A DNA stretch of 64,000 nt, taken from contig JANWUW010000078.1 of the NCBI GenBank assembly GCA_025057935.1, forward strand, positions 19,227 to 83,226, read 5' to 3'. Origin of the DNA: Thermoflexales bacterium (lineage in GTDB: Bacteria; Chloroflexota; Anaerolineae; J036; Brachytrichaceae). Each line of letters starts with the position of its first letter. Position 1 is the first letter of the stretch. The position numbers were made by a program, and so were the translations under genes. The notes below the pieces were generated by a model that had not been told where the DNA came from, did no database searches, and worked only from the letters and a program-made list of their open reading frames with translations. Positions 46,247 through 53,619 of this stretch are shown piece after piece.

Positions 46247-47443
46247 ATGATTGTGGTAGATGCCTCGCCTGCCGTGCACCGTAAAGCTGGGCTTGGGCGC
46301 TACGCTGAAGAGCTGCTTCGCGCTCTGATTGCAGTTCGCGCTGAGCAACCAGAGGCGCATTTGCCGATTGCTGCCTTCTATCACGCTGCTGACCAAGCAG
46401 ATACGGTAGTCTTGCCCCCAGATGTTCCCCGATTGACCTCTGACCACGATCACTTCTCTTGGCGATTGCGCGCGCTGCTGGCGCACCACCTAAACTACAG
46501 CCAAGACGCCATCTTGCACGCTGCTGCCGCTGCTCAGGCGCTGCCTTCGCCTCAGCTCTTCCATGCGACCGAGCACTTATTGCCGCGCTTGCGGAACGTG
46601 CCCACAGTTTTCACGCTACACGACCTCATCTTCAAGGCTTATCCTGAGTATCACCTGCCGCGCAACCATCTTTTTTTGCAACTGGCAATGCCGTTTTTCC
46701 TGCGCCGTGCCGACGCGATCATCTGCGTCAGCGAATGCACGCGTCAAGATGCTCTCAAGCACTATCGCCTGCCTGAGGAGAAGATGTGGGTGATCCATGA
46801 GGGCGTCAGTCCCCGCTTCTCACCCAACCTTTCCGCTGCAGAGCTCAATCGTGTGCGCGAGCGCTTCCATCTGCCCGAGCGCTTCCTGCTTTTCGTGGGC
46901 ACGATTGAGCCGCGCAAGAACTTGCCCACGCTGTTCCAGGCGTTTAAGGCGCTGCGCGAACAAGCGCCTGACCTTGTCGAGGAGCTGATCATTGTCGGCA
47001 AGCAGGGCTGGCTCACTGATGCAATTTACCGCGCTGTTCACGTCAACAATCTCACAGGGCTGGTGCGCTTCGTTGGGCGCGTGGATGATCGTGATCTTCC
47101 GGCGATGTATCGGCTGGCAAGCGCATTCGTCTTTCCGTCGCTGTACGAAGGCTTTGGCTTGCCGCCGCTGGAGGCGATGGCATGCGGCACGCCAGTGGTG
47201 GCCTCCAACACGGCCTCGCTGCCAGAGGTGCTTGGCGAAGCCGCGATCTTGGTGCCGCCGATGGAAGTCGGTGACTGGCTGCAGGCGTTGCGGCGTGTGC
47301 TCACCGATGCAGCGCTGCGTCGCGAGTTAGTTCAACGTGGCTTGCAGCGCGCTGCTCGCTTCACCTGGCACCAAGCAGCAAGCGCTACCCTTCAGGTGTA
47401 TGAGCATGTGCTTGCGCGCCGCGCGCTAGACCACGCTGAGTGA
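46247..47443 (+). CDS. family 4 glycosyltransferase (GT-B)
   Basis: The protein has 398 residues from ATG 46247 ([27 protein letters not shown], the usual N-terminal glycine loop). The C-terminal donor domain has [20 protein letters not shown] and [33 protein letters not shown] longer open frame upstream to 45902 lies antisense to DUF1405 and is rejected. TAAACT (46231-46236) ends 10 nt before the ATG. It is monocistronic and convergent with the sugar operon. The substrate is unknown. Confidence 0.9.
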   Translation: MIVVDASPAVHRKAGLGRYAEELLRALIAVRAEQPEAHLPIAAFYHAADQADTVVLPPDVPRLTSDHDHFSWRLRALLAHHLNYSQDAILHAAAAAQALPSPQLFHATEHLLPRLRNVPTVFTLHDLIFKAYPEYHLPRNHLFLQLAMPFFLRRADAIICVSECTRQDALKHYRLPEEKMWVIHEGVSPRFSPNLSAAELNRVRERFHLPERFLLFVGTIEPRKNLPTLFQAFKALREQAPDLVEELIIVGKQGWLTDAIYRAVHVNNLTGLVRFVGRVDDRDLPAMYRLASAFVFPSLYEGFGLPPLEAMACGTPVVASNTASLPEVLGEAAILVPPMEVGDWLQALRRVLTDAALRRELVQRGLQRAARFTWHQAASATLQVYEHVLARRALDHAE

Positions 47444-47480
47444 GGTGTATCACACAAGAGCAGTACGGGCGGCCGAAAGC

Positions 47481-48479
47481 TCATCGTAGGCGCACTGGTT
47501 GCCCGAGCTCAAGCGCGCGGTAGGCTGCTTCGACCACCTCGACAGCGCGCAGCCCATCTTCACCGCTCACGCGCGGCGGGCGATCCTCTGCGATGGCACG
47601 CACGAAATCTGAAAGCATGGCTTGATTTGGATCGGATCCCCAAAACGCCCACTGCGGACGTTGCAGTGTATGGGAGAAAACCGTTAAATTCTGCTTGAAG
47701 GCATCCACCAACACCGCGCCGCGGCTGGTGACCATTTCAAACGACAGGCCGCCCCATGAGGGCCAGTAGGGTGGACGTGACCACGAACAATCAATTGTCG
47801 CAAAAACGCCATTTTCGAAAGTGACCCAAACAATGCCACCCGTCTCCACTTCAACCTCATCTGCGTGAAAAATTCGATTCGCCACCGCGTACACCTCTGC
47901 AGCCTCACAACCCAGATACCATCGCATCACGTCCACCAGGTGTACTGTGTGATCCATGATTGCGCCTCCACCTGCCAACGTCTTGTCCACAAACCACTCG
48001 CGATGCTTCTTTGGCAGCTCGCCTTGATTTGAGGCATTGAAGCAGTGCACATCCCCTAACTCACCGCTGTCTAAGCGCGCCTTCACTACTTCAAGCGGGG
48101 TGGAGAAACGCATGGGGAAAGCTGTCATGAGGTGCACTCCTGCCTTTCGGCATTGCGCTACCATTGCCTCGGCATCGCGCACAGTGGTTGCCAACGGTTT
48201 CTCGCACAGCACATGCACACCAGCTTGAGCTGCCATGTTCACCAACGGCGCGTGGCGGCTGTTCTCCGAGCACACGATCACTCCGTGAGGCTTCTGCTCG
48301 AGCAGAGCTTCGTAGCTTGGAAAGCGGCGCAGCTCGAATTGGCTTGCGAAACGCTCGCCACGCTGCGCGTCATCGTCGGCGAACCCAATCAGGTCGACCT
48401 CTGGAATAGCCCGCAGCGCAGTCACATATGCTTCTGCGTGCAGATGGGCAAAAGAGAGGATGCCTATTTTGACCTTCAT
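47481..48479 (-). CDS. Gfo/Idh/MocA-family oxidoreductase
   Basis: The 332-residue protein has an N-terminal NAD(P)-binding Rossmann fold (KIGILSFAHLHAEAYVTAL, where the usual GxGxxG is degenerate) and the CEKPLATTVRDAEAMVAQCR motif with the catalytic Lys near 94. The C-terminal domain has ADEVEVETGGIVWVTFENGVFATIDCSW. The family oxidises sugars, inositols or their derivatives. It is the last gene of the ABC operon, 3 nt after the second oxidoreductase, and presumably acts on the imported carbohydrate. Confidence 0.9.
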   Translation of the reverse strand: MKVKIGILSFAHLHAEAYVTALRAIPEVDLIGFADDDAQRGERFASQFELRRFPSYEALLEQKPHGVIVCSENSRHAPLVNMAAQAGVHVLCEKPLATTVRDAEAMVAQCRKAGVHLMTAFPMRFSTPLEVVKARLDSGELGDVHCFNASNQGELPKKHREWFVDKTLAGGGAIMDHTVHLVDVMRWYLGCEAAEVYAVANRIFHADEVEVETGGIVWVTFENGVFATIDCSWSRPPYWPSWGGLSFEMVTSRGAVLVDAFKQNLTVFSHTLQRPQWAFWGSDPNQAMLSDFVRAIAEDRPPRVSGEDGLRAVEVVEAAYRALELGQPVRLR

Positions 48480-48482
48480 AGC

Positions 48483-49487
48483 TCACACGCTTATCGGTTC
48501 AAGGTGTATAGCCTTGCCTTCCGCAGCGGAGCGTACGGCTGCCTCTGCAATCTGCACTGCAGCAAGTCCGTCTTCTGGAGTGACACGTGATGGCGCGCCT
48601 TCGACCAACGTGTGATAGAAGGCTTTGATCTCCGTCGTGTAAGGGTCCTCCGCCAGCGGGCTAGAGGGCAAGCCAACTTCGGGCACAGCGTTCCCTGCTG
48701 GTCTCAGGATCAAGCTCTCGATAGGAGCGGTTGCCTGCGAGTCGTGGATGATCACGCCGCAGTCGCCAGAGATTTCAAACTGAGTGCGAAACGTTGGCGG
48801 TGGATACGCCCATGCGCCTGCCAGGTGGGTTATCGCTCCACTGCGATGCTGAAGGACAACCAAGCCATAATCCAAAGCGCTGTCAGGGCGCACACTCGTG
48901 ATCTTGCGCGCAAACACGGTGGCAACTTCGCCAGCGATCCAGCGGGCGTAGTCCATGTCGTGGATCATGAGATCCATCAGGATGCCACCAGATTTGCTCT
49001 CATCGAGGAACCAATTGCCCACTGGTTTCCGAGGTCGGTAGCTGCCCCGCAACAGGCGCAAAGTGGCTACGCGTCCAATGGCACCTTCGTCAACGAGGGA
49101 CTTTGCCAGAGCGTATTCGGGGAAGTAACGCACCACATGAGCAACGAGAAGATGCACTCCAGCTTCTCGGCAAGCACGCACAGCACGCAGCGCTTCCTGT
49201 GTTGACAACGCAAGCGGCTTCTCGCAGACCACGTGCTTCCGTTTCTCTGCAGCCCTCACAATCATCGAGGCATGCAAGTGGGTAGGCGTACAGATATCCA
49301 CAACGTCGACGGCATCAAGCAGCTCATCAAAGCTTCTAAACACTGTAGCGCCGTGTCGCTGCGCAAGCGGCAAGTTTGGATCAAAAGTCTCTGTGAGGAA
49401 GCCGACCAGGTGTGCTGGCGTTTGTGACCACCCAGCAGCATGGGCTGCACCCATCGAGCCAGCACCAACGATACCAACGCGAAGCAT
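48483..49487 (-). CDS. Gfo/Idh/MocA-family oxidoreductase (inositol dehydrogenase-like)
   Basis: The protein has 334 residues with the canonical GIVGAGSMGAAHAAGW nucleotide loop and CEKPLALSTQEALRAV, and a C-terminal segment SGGILMDLMIHDMDYARWIAGE that includes the conserved DxxxHDxD-like pattern of inositol/sugar dehydrogenases. I start at ATG 49487 because GGAGGAG lies just upstream; TTG 49502 is inside that SD. It is paralogous to the neighbour at 47481. Confidence 0.92.
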   Translation of the reverse strand: MLRVGIVGAGSMGAAHAAGWSQTPAHLVGFLTETFDPNLPLAQRHGATVFRSFDELLDAVDVVDICTPTHLHASMIVRAAEKRKHVVCEKPLALSTQEALRAVRACREAGVHLLVAHVVRYFPEYALAKSLVDEGAIGRVATLRLLRGSYRPRKPVGNWFLDESKSGGILMDLMIHDMDYARWIAGEVATVFARKITSVRPDSALDYGLVVLQHRSGAITHLAGAWAYPPPTFRTQFEISGDCGVIIHDSQATAPIESLILRPAGNAVPEVGLPSSPLAEDPYTTEIKAFYHTLVEGAPSRVTPEDGLAAVQIAEAAVRSAAEGKAIHLEPISV

Positions 49488-49510
49488 CGCTTTCTCCTCC
49501 AAGCTACTTG

Positions 49511-50389
49511 CTACTTAAGTGCACCAGCAGTTACGCTGCGGATCATCTGCTGCGAGAACAGCACATATAGCACCAAAATTGGCACCATGGCAAGTGTCAA
49601 GGCGGAGAGCACTGCGTTCCAGTCGCTGACGAACTGTCCGAGAAACTGTTGCACGCCAAGCGTGATCGTTGCGGTTTGAGCACTAGGCGCGATGACGAGA
49701 GGAAACCACAAGTCGTTCCAAATCGGGATCATTGTAAAAATACCTATAGCTCCAATAGCTGGCCTCACTAAGGGCAAGATCAGAGCGTATATGCGATACT
49801 CGCTGGCTCCGTCAATGCGAGCCGCATCCTTCAGGTCTTTTGGAATTTGTCGCATAAACTGACTCAGGATAAAAATGGCTAATGGCAACCCCTGAGCAAT
49901 GTACACTAAAATGAGACCCAGCAGTGTATTCACCAAGCCCAGATTAGACATGAAGCGTAGCAAGCTCACTGTGCCAAGCCGGATAGGGATCATGATTCCA
50001 ATTGCTAGATACAGTGCTACCCAGCGGTTGCCTGGAAAGTCGTATTCAGCTAGAGCATGAGCTGCCATAGAACCGAAGAGAATGATAAAAAACACAGCGA
50101 CAGCTGTGACGATCAAGCTGTTAGCAAAGTTTTGGATGAAATTCGAGCGGCTGAACACAGTCTCATAGCCGATTAGGCTGAAGCTCATCGGGTTGGGCAG
50201 AGCAAACGGCTCGCCAAAGATGTATCGCCGCTCCTTTAGAGAGTTGATCACGATCATCAGCACTGGGAAGACAGCAAGCAGCGCATAACCTCCCAGGATC
50301 AAGTGGGCGAGCGCCCTTGAGGTGAGGAGCGCGAGCGCAGGAGATAGTAAGTTGCGTTGCGGCGCTGAGGATGCACGAACGAGGCTCAT
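49511..50389 (-). CDS. carbohydrate ABC transporter permease (MalG type)
   Basis: The 292-residue protein has six TM helices and the EAA loop DLKDAARIDGASEYRIYALILPLVRPAIG typical of MalG-like sugar permeases. It starts 3 nt after the MalF-type gene. No ATPase gene is in this operon, so a shared MsmK/UgpC-like ATPase elsewhere is expected. Confidence 0.94.
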   Translation of the reverse strand: MSLVRASSAPQRNLLSPALALLTSRALAHLILGGYALLAVFPVLMIVINSLKERRYIFGEPFALPNPMSFSLIGYETVFSRSNFIQNFANSLIVTAVAVFFIILFGSMAAHALAEYDFPGNRWVALYLAIGIMIPIRLGTVSLLRFMSNLGLVNTLLGLILVYIAQGLPLAIFILSQFMRQIPKDLKDAARIDGASEYRIYALILPLVRPAIGAIGIFTMIPIWNDLWFPLVIAPSAQTATITLGVQQFLGQFVSDWNAVLSALTLAMVPILVLYVLFSQQMIRSVTAGALK

Positions 50390-50392
50390 AGG

Positions 50393-51319
50393 CTACAGCT
50401 CTGTGGGTCGGATACGTCGCTGCCAAATGAACATGTATGCCAAGACGCCGCTCAGGATGATGATAAACATCATCCCTGCGACGGCTGCGCCAAGTGTAGG
50501 GTTGCCAAGCTGAAGTTGTTGACCGAAAAATGTGCGGTAGAACAGTGTGCCCATGAGGTCTGTCGAGAAGTTTGGTCCAGCGAGGGCGCCCTTAATCGTG
50601 TATACGAGATCAAACGCATTAAAGTTGCCTACGAAGGTGAGTATGCCAACAACGCCCACCGTCGGCAGAATCAGAGGAAATTTTATTCGCCAGAAGATAT
50701 GCCAGCTAGTTGCACCATCTACGCGCGCTGCTTCGATTACTTCCTCAGGGATGCCGATGAGCGCGGCATAGAACAGCACCATTGGGATTCCGACGAATTG
50801 CCAAACTGAGATGAGCGAGATAGTGATTAAGGCAGAGCTCTCCAGACCCAGCCAGGGGCGAAAGAGATGACCCAAACCGATTGACTTCAACACCCCTTCA
50901 GTCACACCCCAAAGCGGACTCAAAATCAAGTTCCAAATAAAGCCAACGATCACAAAGGAGAGAACTGTGGGCATAAAGATCACAGTGCGGTAGAACGTAC
51001 GACCGCGCCCTTTTGTGGTCAGCAAGGTCGCCAGCAACAAACCTATCGAGTTCTGAACCACCATGTGGATCACGAAGAAAACAATGTTGTTGCGCAGCGC
51101 TCCCCAAAATCGAGGGGCATAGTCAGGGCTTGTTAGCAGGTCAATGTAGTTCTTCAAGCCCACAAAGCGCTCAACGCCAGTGGGTTCAATGGCATACAGC
51201 GAGAGGCGCAGCGAGTCTAGCAAAGGATATGTCATGAAAAGCGTGTACACCAGCGTTGCTGGTGCGAGGAAGACAAAGATATGGACTGGAAGCGTACTTG
51301 CTCGGCGATGCATGTGCAT
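50393..51319 (-). CDS. carbohydrate ABC transporter permease (MalF type)
   Basis: The protein has 308 residues from ATG 51319 (MHMHRRASTLPVHIFVFLAPATLVYTLFMTYPLLDSL). It has six TM helices and the EAA loop GIPEEVIEAARVDGATSWHIFWRIKFPLILPTVG. A longer frame from 51373 would translate through the intercistronic palindrome and is rejected. The SD is weak, which fits a lower yield than the binding protein. Confidence 0.93.
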   Translation of the reverse strand: MHMHRRASTLPVHIFVFLAPATLVYTLFMTYPLLDSLRLSLYAIEPTGVERFVGLKNYIDLLTSPDYAPRFWGALRNNIVFFVIHMVVQNSIGLLLATLLTTKGRGRTFYRTVIFMPTVLSFVIVGFIWNLILSPLWGVTEGVLKSIGLGHLFRPWLGLESSALITISLISVWQFVGIPMVLFYAALIGIPEEVIEAARVDGATSWHIFWRIKFPLILPTVGVVGILTFVGNFNAFDLVYTIKGALAGPNFSTDLMGTLFYRTFFGQQLQLGNPTLGAAVAGMMFIIILSGVLAYMFIWQRRIRPTEL

Positions 51320-51331
51320 GATTCGGCCTGC

Positions 51332-51370
51332 CTCTATTCTGGGGCAGCTCTGAGCTGCCCCAGAATAGAG
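51332..51370 (-). repeat. perfect 39-nt palindrome between binding-protein and permease genes
   Basis: Two 19-bp arms (CTCTATTCTGGGGCAGCTC and its exact complement) flank a single central T (51351). It begins 15 nt after the binding-protein stop and ends 12 nt before the permease ATG. There is no T run on either strand, so it is not an intrinsic terminator. It is positioned like the malE-malF hairpins that block 3' exonucleases and keep binding-protein mRNA in excess. Confidence 0.85.
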
Positions 51371-51385
51371 CAAAATCTCGACAAG

Positions 51386-52705
51386 TTACTGCTGAGCGGG
51401 CTTATACCAGCGTTCCAGACCCTCTTGAATCTCCTTCGCAGCCTGTTCCGGAGTCAGTGTGCCGTTGATCACCGCAGCGCTGACGCGCCAGAGCTCGTTC
51501 TCTAGGTTTGGCTCCCCACGCGAGAGGATGTGGTAAGAGTTGCGAATCGTGGACTTGCATTCATTGCGCCAAGAGACAAACTCTTTAGCCAGCTCGTTCT
51601 TCAGCTCAACTGGGGTGCTATGCAGCGGGAAGAAACCCGGCAGCGCATTTCCGTATAGCTCCGCGAACTCTGCAGAGGCTACCCACGATAGGAACGTGCG
51701 CGCCTCTTGGGGGTGTTTCGTGGCAGCATTCATGCCGAGCGCAATGTCCACGTGGTCGCTAATGTAGCATTCATCCCCGGCTTTCTCCACTGGTGGCTTG
51801 AAGATGCCCAGGGGGAAGTTGGCTTGCTTCTCGAACAGCGCGATCTCCCATGAGCCTGTTGGGTAGATCGCTCCGCGACCAAGAGTGAAGAAGGCTTGCG
51901 CGTCTGGGTATTTGATGGATTCAAAGCCGGGCGGCAGATAATCGCGCCAGCGCGCCAACTGCTGCCATGTCTTCACGTATGGCTCGTCCGTGAACTTCGC
52001 CTGACCTCGGATCAACGCCAACCGCCCCTCCTCGCCTTTCCAGTAGTTCGGACCAATGTTCTGGAAGCCCATGGTAGCTGCTTCCCACATGTCGGCTGTG
52101 CCCATAACCAGCGGTACGTAGGTGCCATCGGCCTTGATCTTGTCCAAGACTTGGTAGAACTCATCCCACGTGGTTGGCTCCTGCAGCCCGAGCTTCTCGA
52201 AAGCTTGCTTGTTGTAGAAGAAGCCATGGATGACGGAAGCCATTGGCACGCAGAACGTGGTCTTGAGGTCATCTGTGCTCCACGCTGTCTTGGCAAAGTC
52301 GCTGAAGTTCTCCATGCCTGGCAAGTCATTCAGTGGCGCTAGGTAGCCTTTTTCGAAGAGCTTCAGAGAGACGTCGAAGGGACGACAGGTGATCAAGTCA
52401 CCCGCGGTGCCTGCCTCGAGTTTCGAATTGAGCACACCGTTGTAATCGGCTGGTGCTGTGGGGCTGAAGATCACCTTGATGTTGGGGTACTTCTTCTCGA
52501 ATGCGGGGATGATGACATCCTGCCAGATGGGCAAGTCGTCATTGCGCCAGGACTCGATGATTAGCGTCACCTGTGCTCCGCTGGGTTGCTGAGCGCCAGC
52601 GCCTGCTGCAGGCTGGGTAGGTGCTGGCGCTTGCGGTGCCTGCGGCTGGGCGCACGCTGCCAACACCAAGGCGGTTGCAACGAGAAAACTTACTTTTCGC
52701 AACAT
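51386..52705 (-). CDS. sugar ABC transporter substrate-binding lipoprotein
   Basis: The 439-residue family 1 extracellular solute-binding protein has a signal peptide with lipobox LVLAAC and lipidation at Cys18. A Pro/Ala/Gln-rich linker (19-44) follows, then VTLIIESWRNDDLPIWQDVIIPAFEKKYPNIKVIF. The ligand is unknown but likely an oligo- or monosaccharide or polyol, given the two oxidoreductases in the operon. It is the first gene; ATG 52705 has AAGGAG 7 nt upstream and a promoter with tandem repeats. Confidence 0.95.
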   Translation of the reverse strand: MLRKVSFLVATALVLAACAQPQAPQAPAPTQPAAGAGAQQPSGAQVTLIIESWRNDDLPIWQDVIIPAFEKKYPNIKVIFSPTAPADYNGVLNSKLEAGTAGDLITCRPFDVSLKLFEKGYLAPLNDLPGMENFSDFAKTAWSTDDLKTTFCVPMASVIHGFFYNKQAFEKLGLQEPTTWDEFYQVLDKIKADGTYVPLVMGTADMWEAATMGFQNIGPNYWKGEEGRLALIRGQAKFTDEPYVKTWQQLARWRDYLPPGFESIKYPDAQAFFTLGRGAIYPTGSWEIALFEKQANFPLGIFKPPVEKAGDECYISDHVDIALGMNAATKHPQEARTFLSWVASAEFAELYGNALPGFFPLHSTPVELKNELAKEFVSWRNECKSTIRNSYHILSRGEPNLENELWRVSAAVINGTLTPEQAAKEIQEGLERWYKPAQQ

Positions 52706-52748
52706 AGGTTTGCTCCTTCTTCACGGTGGTATGCGTCTCAACTAGCCA

Positions 52749-52782
52749 ATACTATCTAAACCTAGCTGAAACGCAACCTAGC
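52749..52782 (-). promoter_or_regulatory. promoter of the sugar ABC operon with tandem GCTAGGTT repeats
   Basis: Minus strand: TTGCGT (52776..52771), a 16-bp spacer and TAGTAT (52754..52749), giving a leader of about 37 nt. Two copies of GCTAGGTT (52782..52775 and 52766..52759), 16 bp apart start to start, overlap the -35 box and the spacer, so a bound protein would block RNA polymerase. A related TAGGTTT also occurs at 52705-52711 and 52888-52894. Confidence 0.6.
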
Positions 52783-52841
52783 CTTGGTGCACGAACGTGC
52801 GCTCTGCCGCTCTGACGTCACTGAAGCGTGGCTAAGTCCCT

Positions 52842-52870
52842 TTGACAGGTAACCTGGGTACATGTAAGAT
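52842..52870 (+). promoter_or_regulatory. sigma-70 promoter of the dtxR-ATPase unit
   Basis: TTGACA (52842-52847), a 17-bp spacer and TAAGAT (52865-52870). The predicted leader of about 29 nt contains TTAGGTT (52887-52893), identical to one half of the DtxR/IdeR consensus operator, 12 nt before ATG 52906. This suggests autoregulation. Confidence 0.7.
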
Positions 52871-52905
52871 TTAAGCGCAATCAAATTTAGGTTTGAGCGA
52901 TTCAC

Positions 52906-53619
52906 ATGGCCCGAAGACGTGAACATGTGGACGTGGACCGGGTTGGCATTAACGATGCGACCCTGCACTACCTCGACGTGATCTACCGCCTCACGCAGGA
53001 CGGTCAACCCGCTAACACCACCGAGATCGCAGCAAAGCTCGGCGTCACGCCTTCTGGTGCCAGCGTGATGCTGCGCCGGCTCGCTGAGCGCAAGTTAGTG
53101 CAGCTCACTCCCTACAAGGGTGCACTGCTCACCCCTCAAGGGCAGCAGATCGCGCTGCGCACCATCCGCCGCCACCGCTTGCTCGAAATGTTCCTGCACA
53201 AGGTGATGGGCTTCGCCTGGGATGAGGTGGACGAGCACGCTCACGCGCTGGAGACTGTTATCAATGAGCAGTTCGAGGATCGCATGGACGAGATCCTCGG
53301 TCACCCAACGCGCTGTCCGCATGGTCATGTCATCCCCGCTAAAGACGGCACCATCCCCCCTGTTAACGATGTGCCGCTTCTTGATCAGCCCATTGGCACC
53401 ACTGCCGTCATCCGCTGCATCGACACCGACAACAACGCGTGGTTGCGCTACTTCAGCGAACAGGGATTGGTGCCAGGCGTCCAAGTGACACTGCGCGACA
53501 TCGCGCCTTATGGAGGCCCCGTAGTTTTAGAGACCGACAACGGCAACATCATCCTCGGTCGCAACCTCGCCGAGTTAATCCTCGTTGAGGTTATCAACCA
53601 CCACCCAGCGAAATCATGA
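52906..53619 (+). CDS. DtxR-family metal-dependent transcriptional regulator
   Basis: The 237-residue protein has an N-terminal winged helix (TEIAAKLGVTPSGASVMLRRLAERKLVQLTPYKGALLTPQG), a dimerisation/metal-binding domain with RRHRLLEMFL, WDEVDEHAHALE and the metal-ligand block HPTRCPHGHVIP, and a C-terminal FeoA/SH3-like domain. This layout matches IdeR/MntR-like repressors using Fe2+ or Mn2+. The downstream ATPase overlaps by 4 bp (ATGA), so the regulator probably controls metal efflux or balance. Confidence 0.93.
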   Translation: MARRREHVDVDRVGINDATLHYLDVIYRLTQDGQPANTTEIAAKLGVTPSGASVMLRRLAERKLVQLTPYKGALLTPQGQQIALRTIRRHRLLEMFLHKVMGFAWDEVDEHAHALETVINEQFEDRMDEILGHPTRCPHGHVIPAKDGTIPPVNDVPLLDQPIGTTAVIRCIDTDNNAWLRYFSEQGLVPGVQVTLRDIAPYGGPVVLETDNGNIILGRNLAELILVEVINHHPAKS

